Of a stretch of DNA of 64,000 nucleotides, positions 1-10,100 are shown in pieces. The notes below the pieces were generated by a model, which was given only the letters and a program-made list of their open reading frames with translations, was not told the origin of the DNA and did not search any database. Origin of the DNA: VXYL01 sp965243095. Its GTDB lineage: Bacteria; Pseudomonadota; Gammaproteobacteria; Pseudomonadales; Azotimanducaceae. The DNA is taken from contig OZ251530.1 of NCBI GenBank assembly GCA_965243095.1, positions 4,216,001 through 4,280,000 on the forward strand, read 5' to 3'. Numbering within the stretch: the stretch's first letter is position 1; each line of letters starts with the position of its first letter. A program made the translations under genes and the position numbers.

Positions 1-1046
1 AGCATGGCCAAGGTGACGCTCATCTGCGCTTCCCAGGGATTCTCGTGCATCGCCCCCAGCGCCGCGAACACGCTGGCGTTGATGAGGTAGCCCAAGGGCA
101 GCATCACCAGCACCACCGCCACCACGTCCCAGCGCACCTGCGGCAGCCCGCCCGGGAACGCTTCGGCAACGAACTCGTCGTCCAGAAAAGACCCGCCGCC
201 GCCTTCCGGCGTTGGCACGTCGCCGAACGCGAAGCCCGCCACGGCCAAGCCGCCGGCCGCCAACAGGATCAGCCACACCCCCATCTGCGTGGCCGCCATG
301 GCGGAAACGGCGAGGATCTTGCCCAGCAGCAACTCGAACGGCGCCGCCGAGGAGATCACCACTTCGGCCATGCGGCTGCTCTTCTCCTCCATGATGGCCT
401 GCATCACCGTGCCGCCGTAGATCGCGCCCACCATGAGGATGATCATGGCGACCACGGTGGCCGCCACGCCCGAAGCGCCCACGGAGCCGGATTTCTCATC
501 GCCATCCTCCGCCAGCCCCACCACGTTGAAGACGAGCCGTTGGCGCATCGTGGCGTACGCCTCCGGCGACAACCCGTGCCCCGCCAGCCGCAACTCGCGC
601 ACGGCGCGCAGGACGAAATCGCGCACCGCGCCTTCCGCGATGACGGACTGCTTCTCCTTGACGAAGAACTTGATCGGCGGGGGAACTTCGTCAGCCAGCC
701 CCGCCGGCAGGTGCAGCAGCCCGTGATAGCCGCCGGCGCGGAAGCGGGCCTTGGCGGCGGCCAGCGGGCCGGTCACCGCGGTGAGCAGATAGGCCGATTC
801 GTCGTCCTCCTCCTGCTGCCGCATGGCGTTGCGCTGCAACATGGGAAAGAGGCGCCCGTCCTCGTCGTACACGGCGATGCCCTGCTGCCGCGCCTGCTTG
901 GATTCGGACTGCACCGAATGCGCCACCAATCCGCCCACCACGGCCGCCACCGCGACCACGCCGGCCGGCATCAGCAAGGTGGTGAGCAGGAACGCCTTGG
1001 TGCGCACCCGGCGCAGATACTCGTTGACGAAGACGATGCGCAACAT
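1..1046 (-). CDS. ABC-2 type transporter permease, NatB-like (3' end outside window)
   Basis: This is the membrane subunit of an ABC exporter of the NatB/ABC-2 type, cut by the window edge, so only the N-terminal ~348 residues are visible. The ATG at 1046-1044 begins MLRIVFVNEYLRRVRTKAF. A first membrane segment follows (LLMPAGVVAVAAVVGGLVA), then a long extracytoplasmic loop of about 170 residues. Hydrophobic helices come next, with the typical stretch MEEKSSRMAEVVISS between them, a hallmark of NatB-like permeases. The start codon overlaps the stop of the upstream ATPase gene by one base, so the two are translationally coupled. NatAB in Bacillus exports sodium, but the substrate cannot be read from sequence here. 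Confidence 0.85.
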   Translation of the reverse strand, partial: MLRIVFVNEYLRRVRTKAFLLTTLLMPAGVVAVAAVVGGLVAHSVQSESKQARQQGIAVYDEDGRLFPMLQRNAMRQQEEDDESAYLLTAVTGPLAAAKARFRAGGYHGLLHLPAGLADEVPPPIKFFVKEKQSVIAEGAVRDFVLRAVRELRLAGHGLSPEAYATMRQRLVFNVVGLAEDGDEKSGSVGASGVAATVVAMIILMVGAIYGGTVMQAIMEEKSSRMAEVVISSAAPFELLLGKILAVSAMAATQMGVWLILLAAGGLAVAGFAFGDVPTPEGGGGSFLDDEFVAEAFPGGLPQVRWDVVAVVLVMLPLGYLINASVFAALGAMHENPWEAQMSVTLAM

Positions 1047-1978
1047 CAGCTCGCGTCCTCCGTTTCGCGCTGGACGTTCGCGGCGCCTACGGCTTCGATG
1101 AATATCTCGCGCAACGAGGGATAGCTCGCTTGGAACAGGTGCAGCGAATCCGCTTCAGCGCGCGCCGCATCCAAGACCGCCTCCGGCGGGCAATCGCCCA
1201 AGAGATGCAACTCGGCGCGCCCTTCGGCTTGAGAGCGCACTTCCACGCGCCCGGCGGCGGCGAGCTTGGCGACGAACTCCCCGTCTCCGTCGAACCCTAG
1301 CTGCACCGTGTTGCGCCCAAAGCGCCGCCGCACCTCCGTGAGGTCGCCGGCGATGAGCACCCGCCCGGACGCGATGAGGCAGATGTCGTCGCATAGCTGC
1401 TCCACCTGCTCCATGCGATGCGAAGCGAACACGACGATGGCGCCAGCGGCCTTGCGCTCAGCAATGGCCTGCTCCACCAGCGCCGAGTTCAGCGGATCCA
1501 GCCCGCTGAACGGCTCGTCAAGCACGATCAGCCGCGGCGCATGCACCAACGCCAGCGCGAACTGCACCTTCTGCTGCATCCCCCGCGAGAGCTCGGTGGG
1601 CTTCTTGTCGCGCCAATCCGCCGCCTCCAGGGTATCCAGCCACTCGCGCGCCGCACGCCTGGCCTCCTCCTTGCCAAGCCCCTTCAACCGCGCCAGATAG
1701 ACCAGCTGCTCGCCCACCTTCACATTCTTGTACAGCCCACGCTCCTCCGGCATGTACCCAATGACCGACTGCGTACCCCGCCCCACCACCTCCCCGAACA
1801 GCCGCACCTGCCCGCCATCCGGCTTCGTGATGTTGTTCACCATGCGCAAAATGGACGTCTTGCCGGCCCCATTCGGCCCCAGCAAGCCCAGAATCCGCCC
1901 CGGCCGGGCGCTGAACGAGGCCCCGTCCACCGCCAAGGTGCCATCGTAGCGTTTCGTGACGCTGTCAATCTCTAGCAT
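1046..1978 (-). CDS. ABC transporter ATP-binding protein, NatA-like
   Basis: 310-aa ATPase that powers the permease encoded directly downstream. Walker A is GPNGAGKT at residues ~34-41, the signature is LSRGMQQK near 139, and Walker B reads LIVLDEPFSGLD. A ~90-residue C-terminal extension after the H-loop (ASHRMEQVEQLC) resembles the DUF4162 region common in ABC-2 exporter ATPases. The ATG at 1978 follows a short intergenic region that is divergent from the type I R-M operon starting at 2071. With the permease it forms a two-gene export operon, probably for an ion, drug or lipid. Confidence 0.9.
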   Translation of the reverse strand: MLEIDSVTKRYDGTLAVDGASFSARPGRILGLLGPNGAGKTSILRMVNNITKPDGGQVRLFGEVVGRGTQSVIGYMPEERGLYKNVKVGEQLVYLARLKGLGKEEARRAAREWLDTLEAADWRDKKPTELSRGMQQKVQFALALVHAPRLIVLDEPFSGLDPLNSALVEQAIAERKAAGAIVVFASHRMEQVEQLCDDICLIASGRVLIAGDLTEVRRRFGRNTVQLGFDGDGEFVAKLAAAGRVEVRSQAEGRAELHLLGDCPPEAVLDAARAEADSLHLFQASYPSLREIFIEAVGAANVQRETEDAS

Positions 1979-2070
1979 GGGGGCATTGTACGGCCTCGCC
2001 GACGAAAGGCGAGGAACCGAGGGCGATCCACTACCAGACCAGTGGCCACCCTGTGGTACGCTCTCGCGCC

Positions 2071-4233
2071 ATGACGCATACGGAAGTCGTCAGCTTCCTC
2101 TGGAGCGTTGCGGATTTGATCCGCGATAGCTTCAAGCGCGGCAAGTACCAAGACGTGATCCTGCCGCTCACCGTGCTGCGGCGCTTGGATTGCGTGTTGG
2201 CGGACACCAAGCAGAAGGTGTTGAAGCGCCAAGCGACGCTGCGCAAGCGCGGCTTGAAGAACCTCGACGAGCAACTGCGCCGCGCGTCCGGCTTCGCTTT
2301 CTACAACACCTCGCGCTACGACTTCGAGAAGCTCGTCGCGGATGCACCGCAACTTGCCGCCAACCTGCGCAACTACCTCGTCCGATTCAGCCCGAACATG
2401 CGCGAGGTGCTGGAGCGGTTCGACTTCGACAACACCATCGGCAAGCTCGACGATGCCGGCCTGTTGTTCCAAGTGGTGGAGCGGTTCAAGAACGTGGACT
2501 TGCACCCGGCCCAAGTCGACAACCCGACGATGGGCTTGGTGTTCGAGGAGCTGATTCGACGGTTCAACGAAGCCCTCGACGAAAACCCGGGCGAGCACTT
2601 CACGCCCCGGGACGTGGTGCATCTGATGGTCGATCTAATGCTGGCCGGAGACGGGCGACGAATGGCCGACCAAGCCATTCGCCGCATCTACGATCCCTGC
2701 TGCGGTTCCGGCGGCATGTTGATGATCGCCAAGGAGCACATCACCGAAGGACGCCACAGCAACGGCAGGTTGGTTCGTCGTCCCATCAACGCCAACGCGG
2801 AGATCCACCTTTACGGCCAAGAGGTGAACCCGGAAACGTGGGCCATCGCCAAGGCGGACATCCTCATGAAGGATCCGCAAGCGCAAGACGCGGACAACAT
2901 CGCCTTCGGCAGCACCCTCAAGAAAGACGCCCACGCTGACACGGTGTTCGACTACCTGATCGCCAATCCGCCCTACGGCAAAGACTGGAAAGGCGACAAG
3001 CAAGCGGTCGAGCGCGAACACGAGCGCGGCGCGAGCGGCCGTTTCGCCCCCGGACTGCCGCGCATAAGCGACGGGCAAACCCTGTTCCTGCTGCACATGC
3101 TGGCGCACGCCCGGCCCGCTGAGGAAGGCGGCGCCCGCATCGCCATCATCATGAACGGCTCGCCGCTGTTCAGCGGCGACGCCGGCAGCGGCGAGAGCGA
3201 GATTCGCCGCCACATCCTGGAACAAGACCTGCTGGAAACCTTGATAGCGCTGCCGGAGCAGCTTTTCTACAACACCGGCATAGCCACCTACGTTTGGCTG
3301 CTGACCAATCGCAAGCCCGCCAGCCGCCGGGCAAAAGTGCAGCTAATCGATGCCACGGGGCTGTTCACGCCCTTGCCGCGCAGCATGGGGGACAAGCGAC
3401 GCGAGATCGCGCCCGAAGACGCCAAGAAGATACTGCGATTGCACCGACACAGCGGGGGCGACCAGACCATCGCAACGGGGCAAGATGACGAAGAAGCAGC
3501 AGCCAGCCGCGTGTTGCCAACGAGTACGTTCGGCTTCCGCAAGGTGACCATCGAACGCCCGCTGCGGCTCAACTTCCAAGCCAGCCCGGTGCGAATCGCC
3601 TGCTTGGAAGGCCAAGCGGCGTTTCGGAAACTCGCCGAGACCAAGGCGCGTGACACCGCTGGCCGGGAGGCAGCCAAGTCCGGTCGAGCACAGCAACGCG
3701 CCATCCTCGCCATGCTGCGCAGGTTCCCCGACCGCCTCTACAAAGACCGCGGAGCTTTCACCGAGGAATTGGCAGACGCCGCCGCCCGCGCCCGCATCAA
3801 GCTCTCCACCGCCGTGCACCGCGCCATCCTCGCCGCGTTGAGCGAGCGCGATCCCACCGCCGAGATTTGCCGACTTGCAAGCGGTGAACCGGAGCCGGAC
3901 CCCGAGTTGCGCGACACCGAACGTGTGCCGCTGGCGGAGAACGGCGATCCAGTTGACGAAGCCGGCGTACACGCCAGCGTCCGCGCGTTCGTCGAGCGGG
4001 AAGTGAAGCCCTATGCGCCGGACGCTTGGATCAACACGGAGAAGCGCGACCGCCAAGATGGACACGTCGGCATCGTCGGCTACGAGATCAACTTCAAGCG
4101 CTATTTCTTCTCGCCCACGCAGCCGCGGCCCCTCCCAGAGATCGAGGCCGACATCCGCGCCGCCCACGCCGACATCCTGCGGATGCTGGAGGAGCGGACG
4201 GAGATGGCGGTTGACGAAACCCGCGAAACCTAG
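2071..4233 (+). CDS. hsdM: type I restriction-modification methyltransferase subunit M (system 1)
   Basis: 720-aa N6-adenine methylase subunit that modifies host DNA together with HsdS. The AdoMet-binding motif I is DPCCGSGG at ~208-215 and the catalytic motif IV is NPPYGKDW at ~299. The N-terminal helical region (FLWSVADLIRDSFKRGKYQD) is the usual HsdM_N domain. It is ~200 residues longer than the classical ~520-aa HsdM; the C-terminal extension (GYEINFKRYFF near the end) is seen in a long-HsdM subfamily. A GTG at 2053 is an alternative start; I prefer ATG 2071. First gene of hsdM-abiEi-abiEii-hsdS-hsdR. Confidence 0.93.
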   Translation: MTHTEVVSFLWSVADLIRDSFKRGKYQDVILPLTVLRRLDCVLADTKQKVLKRQATLRKRGLKNLDEQLRRASGFAFYNTSRYDFEKLVADAPQLAANLRNYLVRFSPNMREVLERFDFDNTIGKLDDAGLLFQVVERFKNVDLHPAQVDNPTMGLVFEELIRRFNEALDENPGEHFTPRDVVHLMVDLMLAGDGRRMADQAIRRIYDPCCGSGGMLMIAKEHITEGRHSNGRLVRRPINANAEIHLYGQEVNPETWAIAKADILMKDPQAQDADNIAFGSTLKKDAHADTVFDYLIANPPYGKDWKGDKQAVEREHERGASGRFAPGLPRISDGQTLFLLHMLAHARPAEEGGARIAIIMNGSPLFSGDAGSGESEIRRHILEQDLLETLIALPEQLFYNTGIATYVWLLTNRKPASRRAKVQLIDATGLFTPLPRSMGDKRREIAPEDAKKILRLHRHSGGDQTIATGQDDEEAAASRVLPTSTFGFRKVTIERPLRLNFQASPVRIACLEGQAAFRKLAETKARDTAGREAAKSGRAQQRAILAMLRRFPDRLYKDRGAFTEELADAAARARIKLSTAVHRAILAALSERDPTAEICRLASGEPEPDPELRDTERVPLAENGDPVDEAGVHASVRAFVEREVKPYAPDAWINTEKRDRQDGHVGIVGYEINFKRYFFSPTQPRPLPEIEADIRAAHADILRMLEERTEMAVDETRET

Positions 4234-4277
4234 ATAATGTCGGCACTGATAGCCAACGTGCCTGCATTAGTAAGCCA

Positions 4278-4877
4278 ATGTCCGCCAGCCAGTCAACCCT
4301 GCACGCGCTGCGCGCCGGCCTCGGCGCGTACTTTCGCCCGGCAGAGACGGTCGCCTTGGGCGTCAGCTACGACCAGCTGCGCCGCCTAGAGGCCGCCGGC
4401 GAGGTGGAGCGCGTCGCTCGGGGCCTGTACCGGCTGGCCGCCGAGGAGCCGACCGAGCATGAAACCGTCGCTGCGGTCTGCGCTCGGGTTCCGCAAGCCG
4501 TCGTCTGCCTGTTGACGGCCTTGCTCCACTACGAGATCGGCACGGCGCTGCCCCGCGAGGTGTGGATCGCAATCCCCCACAAAGCCCGTGTGCCCAGACT
4601 ACCGTACCTGCCCGTGCGCATCGTTCGCTTCAGCGGCGCGGCGCAGCGCTATGGCGTACACACGGTGGAGTTCGCCGGCGTACCAGCGCGCATCACCTCG
4701 CCGGAGCGCACCATCGTCGACTGCTTTCGCTACGAGCAGCTAGTCGGACGCGACACTGCGCTGGAAGCGCTGCGGGACGCGATGCGGTTTCGCAAGGTGA
4801 CTACGAACGCCTTGGAACGCTGCTTGGAGGAACTGCCGACGCGGCGGCTCAAGGCGGCGCTGGAGGTTCTGGCGTGA
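4278..4877 (+). CDS. abiEi: AbiEi-type antitoxin / transcriptional regulator
   Basis: 199-aa protein with an N-terminal winged helix typical of type IV antitoxins (VSYDQLRRLEAAGEVERVARGLYRL) followed by an AbiEi C-terminal domain (LTALLHYEIGT, SPERTIVDCFRYEQLVGRD). AbiEi proteins bind inverted repeats in their own promoters and neutralise the AbiEii nucleotidyltransferase without direct contact. It starts 44 bp after hsdM stops, and its stop codon overlaps the GTG of the toxin gene (GTGA). Its place between hsdM and hsdS makes it part of the R-M operon. Confidence 0.85.
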   Translation: MSASQSTLHALRAGLGAYFRPAETVALGVSYDQLRRLEAAGEVERVARGLYRLAAEEPTEHETVAAVCARVPQAVVCLLTALLHYEIGTALPREVWIAIPHKARVPRLPYLPVRIVRFSGAAQRYGVHTVEFAGVPARITSPERTIVDCFRYEQLVGRDTALEALRDAMRFRKVTTNALERCLEELPTRRLKAALEVLA

Positions 4878-5788
4878 GCCGGAATGTCCCCGCGTCCGTT
4901 CGCGCACGACTCTTGAACCGCGCCAGAACGAACGGCGAGGACTTTCAGCTCGTCTTGGTTCGATACGCATGCGAGCGCTTGCTTTACAGGCTCGGCGAGT
5001 CTGCCGTCAGCGACCGCTGCGTGTTGAAAGGAGGGAGCCTGATCGCAGTGTGGTTGGAAGAACCCTACCGTGCGACGCGAGACATCGACATGCTCGCCTC
5101 CGGCGATGCCGACGAGCCCGCCGTCCGCAGGTTGGTGGAAGCGGTGTGCGACGTCCCTTGCCCGGAAGACGGCCTCACCTTCGACGCATCCAGCCTGCGG
5201 ATCACGCCGATTCGAGAAGCGCAAGCGTACCCGGGCCACCAAGCGCGGCTGTACGCCCGCCTCGACAAGGCGCGGATTCCCCTGCAAGTGGACTTCGGCT
5301 TTGGCGACGCGGTGCCGAAGGAACCCCGGTTGGCGCAACTGCGTACCTTGCTCCCCGGTCTGCCCGCGCCTTCGTTGCGCATCTATCCGCGCTCTGCCAC
5401 CGTTGCCGAGAAGTTCGAGGCGATGGTGCAGCTAGGTCGCCGCAACACCCGCATGAAGGACTTTCACGACATCTGGGCCCTTTCCGAAGCGTTCGATTTT
5501 GGCGGTGTGGAACTACAGCAGGCGCTGCGCGAGTGCTTTGCCCGACGACGAACGGTATGGACATCCGAGGCGCCGGCGGCGTTGACCACCGCCTTCTACG
5601 CTAATGCCGAAGCGCAAGACCGATGGGCAGGTTACTGCGCCAAGGACCCGATCATTCCGCCGCCAGCGTCGTTCGCGACCATTGGCGAGCGTATTCAGGT
5701 GTTCCTTGGGCCGGTTCGCGAGAGCATTGTGGGCAACGAGACGTTCGCTTGGCATTGGCCTGCCGCTGGGCCTTGGCGACAAACATGA
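4874..5788 (+). CDS. abiEii: AbiEii-type nucleotidyltransferase toxin
   Basis: 304-aa nucleotidyltransferase-fold toxin of the AbiE system. KGGSLIAVW (~49-57) and TRDIDMLAS (~67-75) form the GS and DxD nucleotidyltransferase core, and KFEAMVQLGRRNTRMKDFHD supplies the conserved Lys and Asp residues of the family. Family members add nucleotides to target RNA (tRNA in the studied relatives) or use GTP; the target here is unknown. The GTG at 4874 overlaps the antitoxin stop, and the toxin stop overlaps the ATG of hsdS (ATGA). The open frame extends upstream to 4562 but that part runs antisense to family expectation inside abiEi, so GTG 4874 is chosen. Confidence 0.85.
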   Translation: MSRNVPASVRARLLNRARTNGEDFQLVLVRYACERLLYRLGESAVSDRCVLKGGSLIAVWLEEPYRATRDIDMLASGDADEPAVRRLVEAVCDVPCPEDGLTFDASSLRITPIREAQAYPGHQARLYARLDKARIPLQVDFGFGDAVPKEPRLAQLRTLLPGLPAPSLRIYPRSATVAEKFEAMVQLGRRNTRMKDFHDIWALSEAFDFGGVELQQALRECFARRRTVWTSEAPAALTTAFYANAEAQDRWAGYCAKDPIIPPPASFATIGERIQVFLGPVRESIVGNETFAWHWPAAGPWRQT

Positions 5789-7110
5789 CGCTGGCTGGCG
5801 CGGTCAAGCGCTATCCGCGGTACCGGGCTTCCGGCGTCGAGTGGCTTGGGGAGATTCCGGCGCATTGGCAAGTGCAACGGCTGAAGTTCGCGGCCCCTAT
5901 TCGGTCAAGCAAGGTGGCGTCCGCACCTACGGGCCAGATCTTCGTTGGCTTGGAGAACATCGAATCTCACACCGGGCGCTTGCTGCTCAATGCGGAGCCG
6001 TCCGAGCCGGAGAGCGTGGTCGGCTGGTTCGCCGCCGGTGACGTGTTGATCGGGAAGCTCCGACCCTACCTCGCCAAAGTGGTGCGCCCTGCCTTTGACG
6101 GCATCAGCACGACGGAGCTCGTGGCCTTGCAGCCGGCCGCTTGCTCCCAAGGCTTCCTCTTCTACGCACTCCTGAACACATCGTTCACGCGCTGGCTGAA
6201 CTCGCTCACGTTCGGTTCCAAGATGCCGCGGGCCAGCCCGGGGCAAATCGCCAACGCGTTCGTTCCTTTGCCGCCCGAGGACGAGCAGCAGGCCATCGTT
6301 GCTTTCCTTGACCGAGAAACCGTGACGGTCGATACGTTGATCGAACGGAAGAAACGCCTCGTTGACCTCTTGAACGAACGGCGTGCGGCCGTCATTACCC
6401 GCAGTGTTACGCGTGGTTTGGTTGCAGACATCGCGATGAGAGACACGGGTGTTGAGTGGCTTGGGGAGATCCCAGCGCATTGGGAAGTGCGGCGGCTCAA
6501 GTCGATCGCGACCGTGTCGCTCAGCAACGTCGACAAGAAATCGGTTGAGGGGCAGACTGAGGTCGAGCTATGCAACTATGTTGATGTGTACAACGCTGAG
6601 ACCATTGGTGCTGATTGCGACTTCATGCCAGCGACCGCAACCGAGGAGCAAATCCGCCAGTTCTCATTGCGGAAGGACGACGTGCTTGCCACCAAGGACT
6701 CCGAGACTTGGCGTGACATCGCTGTTCCAGCGCTTGTTCGGCAAGACTTGCCCGCAGTCTTGTGCGGCTATCATTTGGCCCACATTCGGCCCAACTCCGG
6801 GTTGTGCGATGGTGCGTATTTGAGCCGGTGCCTTGCCGCCGCACGTCTTCGAGACCAGTTTCAAGTTGAAGCCAACGGTATCACTCGCTTTGGTCTGACT
6901 GGCGCGTCCATAGCAAACGCGGTGTTGCCGTTTCCACCCGTCGCCGAACAGGGGGCCATCGCCGTGTTCCTAGACCGCGAGACTGCCAAGATCGATGCCC
7001 TCGTGGCCAAAGTGCAGGAGGCCATCGAACACCTCAAGGAACACCGCCTCGCCTTGATCTCCGCCGCCGTGACCGGCAACATAGATGTGCGAGGGGAGGC
7101 CGCGCATTGA
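5785..7110 (+). CDS. hsdS: type I restriction-modification specificity subunit S (system 1)
   Basis: 441-aa DNA-recognition subunit with two target-recognition domains separated by conserved coiled-coil spacers. The halves begin with near-identical blocks, ASGVEWLGEIPAHWQVQRLK (~15-34) and DTGVEWLGEIPAHWEVRRLK (~220-239). Each ends in a spacer helix (PEDEQQAIVAFLDRET; VAEQGAIAVFLDRETAKIDA). The two recognition domains differ strongly, as expected for a bipartite target. ATG 5785 overlaps the toxin stop and the gene's own stop overlaps the TTG of hsdR, giving a tightly coupled operon. The target sequence cannot be predicted by eye. Confidence 0.92.
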   Translation: MTLAGAVKRYPRYRASGVEWLGEIPAHWQVQRLKFAAPIRSSKVASAPTGQIFVGLENIESHTGRLLLNAEPSEPESVVGWFAAGDVLIGKLRPYLAKVVRPAFDGISTTELVALQPAACSQGFLFYALLNTSFTRWLNSLTFGSKMPRASPGQIANAFVPLPPEDEQQAIVAFLDRETVTVDTLIERKKRLVDLLNERRAAVITRSVTRGLVADIAMRDTGVEWLGEIPAHWEVRRLKSIATVSLSNVDKKSVEGQTEVELCNYVDVYNAETIGADCDFMPATATEEQIRQFSLRKDDVLATKDSETWRDIAVPALVRQDLPAVLCGYHLAHIRPNSGLCDGAYLSRCLAAARLRDQFQVEANGITRFGLTGASIANAVLPFPPVAEQGAIAVFLDRETAKIDALVAKVQEAIEHLKEHRLALISAAVTGNIDVRGEAAH

Positions 7111-10100
7111 CCGACGACATCTCGGAACGCGCCTTTGAGGAGGCCATTGAAGCGGCGCTGCTGCGGCACGGCCCGGACGATCCGCACACGCCGCTCGAAG
7201 TGGGCGAGCGGGTGCCTCGCCACCCGTCCGGCGGTTACCGCAAGCGGCACTCCAAGGACTACGACGCCGAACTCTGTCTGCTGCCGCAGGACGTGGTGGA
7301 CTTCCTGATCGCCACGCAACCACAGGAGTGGGAGCGGCTGCGGCAGCACTACGGCGCGGAGGTCGGCAGCCGCTTCACGGTGCGCCTTTCCCGCGAAGTC
7401 GCCCGGCGCGGCGCACTCGACGTGCTGCGCAACGGCGTCAAGGACATGGGCTGCCAATTCAAACTGGCGTACTTCCCGCCCGCCACGCAGTTGAACGAAG
7501 AGGCTGCCCGGCTGCACGCCGGCAACCTGTTCGCCGTTGCCCGCCAAGTCCACTACAGCGCCAAGGACGCCGGCAACAGCTTGGACATGGTGTTGTTCCT
7601 GAACGGGTTGCCCATCTTCACCGTGGAGCTCAAGAGCCCGCTCAACGGCCAGCGCGTGGAGGACGCGGTTGCGCAGTACAAGAAGACCCGCGACCCCCGC
7701 GAAGCGCTTTTCGGCTATGGCCGCTGCTTGGCGCATTTCGCGGTGGATCCGAGCATGGTGTACTTCGCCACGCATCTGGACGGGGAGAAAACGCGGTTTC
7801 TGCCGTTCAACCAAGGTTGGAACCGCGGCGCCGGCAATCCACCGGTGCCGCCCTCTCGATCCGGCTACGCGACTGCCTACTTGTGGGAAGGCACTTGGGG
7901 CAAGGACAGCATCCTGGAACTCGTGCGCCGATTCGTCCATGAAGTGCAGGACGAAGACGAGCGCAGACGCAAGACCGGCAAGCGCTTCGCGATCTTCCCG
8001 CGCTTCCACCAGTTGGAGTGCGTTCAGCGCTTGATCGCCGACGCACGCGAGAAAGGGCCGGGGCAGCAGTATCTGATCCAACACTCCGCCGGCAGCGGCA
8101 AGAGCTTCACCATCGCTTGGCTGGCCCATCAGCTCTCAACGCTGCACCGAGGCGACGCCCGCGTGTTCGACTCCATCGTGGTCATCAGCGACCGGCGGGT
8201 GATCGACCGCCAGTTGCAGAGCGCCATTCGGCAGTTCGAGCAAACGCTGGGCGTGGTGGAGAACATCGACGCCACCGCCCGGCAGCTCAAGGCGGCGTTG
8301 GAGAGCGGCAAGACGATCATCGTCACCACGTTGCAGAAGTTCCCGGTGATCGTCGATCAAATCGGTGCGCTGCCGGGCAGGAACTTCGCCCTCGTCGTCG
8401 ACGAGGCGCACTCCTCGCAAACCGGCGAATCCAGCAAGAGCGTGAAGGAGGTGCTGGGCTCGCTGGAGGAAGCCGAGCGCGCGGAGGCGAATACCGAGAC
8501 GCCGGACGAGGAACTGGAACGTGCTGTGCTGGCGGAAATGGAGAAGCGCGGCCGCCGCCCCAACATCTCCATCTTCGCTTTCACGGCTACGCCGAAAGCG
8601 AAGACGCTGGAACTGTTCGGCACCAAGAAGGACGACGGCACCTTCGCGCCGTTCCACCTCTACAGCATGCGCCAAGCCATCGAGGAGGGCTTCATCTGCG
8701 ACGTGTTGGCGAACTACACCACCTACCGCGCGTATTGGGAACTGCTGAAGAAGGTGGAAAGCGACCCGCGCTACGACAAGCGCAAGGCAAACGCCTTGCT
8801 GAAGTCCTTCGTGGAACTGCACCCGCACGCCATTGACGCCAAGGTGCAGGTGATGGTCGATCACTTCGCCAACCAAGCGGCGAGCGAGATTGGCGGCAAG
8901 GCCAAGGCCATGATCGTCACCCGTTCCAGACTGCACGCCGTGCGCTACAAGCTGGCGTTGGATGCGCACCTGGCCAAGGCCGGCCTGCGCTACAAGACGC
9001 TGGCCGCCTTCTCCGGCACGGTGCAAGATGGCGGCAAGAGCTACACGGAAGCCGGCATGAACGGCGTCTCCGAACTGCAAACGGCAAAGACGTTCGCGAT
9101 GCCGGACTACCGTTTCTTGGTGGTGGCCAACAAGTTCCAGACCGGCTTCGATCAGCCGCTCTTGCACACGATGTATGTGGACAAGAAGCTTGGCGGCGTC
9201 AACGCCGTGCAGACGCTGTCCCGGCTGAACCGCGTCCATCCCGAAAAGGACGGCACGATGGTGCTGGACTTCGCCAACGACGCGGACGAGATCCGCGAAG
9301 CGTTCGAACCGTACTACGAGACCACGCTGCTCTCCGAGGCGACCGACCCGAACTTGCTGTACGAGTTGCAAGCGCGGCTTGAATCCGTGCCGGTGTACAC
9401 GAACGCCGATGTGAAGGCGTTCGCCAAGGCGTTCTTCCAACGCACCGTGCGACTGGATCGTTTGCACGCTGCTCTTTCGCCCGCCATTGAGCGCTTCAAC
9501 GAGCTGCACGACGACGACAGACGCCGCTTCCGCGGCTGGCTCACGGACTACATTCGTCTCTACGCCTTCCTCTCGCAAATCCTGCCGTTCGAGGACGCGG
9601 GCCTCGAGAAGCTCTACGCTTTTGCTCGCCACCTGCGACGGTTGCTGATCATCGACGGGGAGACGCTGCCGCGGGAAGTGCAACAGAACATCGATATGGA
9701 GTCGTACCGGCTCCGGCAGACCACCAGCGGCGAAGTGAACCTCTCCCGGCGCGCGGGTTGGGTGGATCCGATGACATCCGCCCCCACCCAAGGGCCTGTC
9801 GAGGAAGAGCTGGAGCCGCTTTCGAGAATCATCGCCGAGCTGAACAAGCGCTTCGGCATCGAACTCGGCGAATGTGGCCACGCGACGCTGGCCCAGGTGG
9901 CGCGGAAGCTCGAAGACGACACCGCCCTTGACGCCGCCGCCAAGGTCAATACGCGCGACAACGTGCGCGAGTCCTTCGATCACAAGGTGAACGACCTGCT
10001 GCAAGAGGTGGTGGACTCCAACTTCGACCTCTACAAGCGCTACACCGACGAGCCGAGTTTCGGCGACGCGCTGCGCGGCCACCTGTTCGACCTGTACCTC

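Noticed and set aside
45..1124. 359-codon plus-strand frame
   Set aside because: Antisense to the NatB-like permease; His/Arg-rich composition without motifs.
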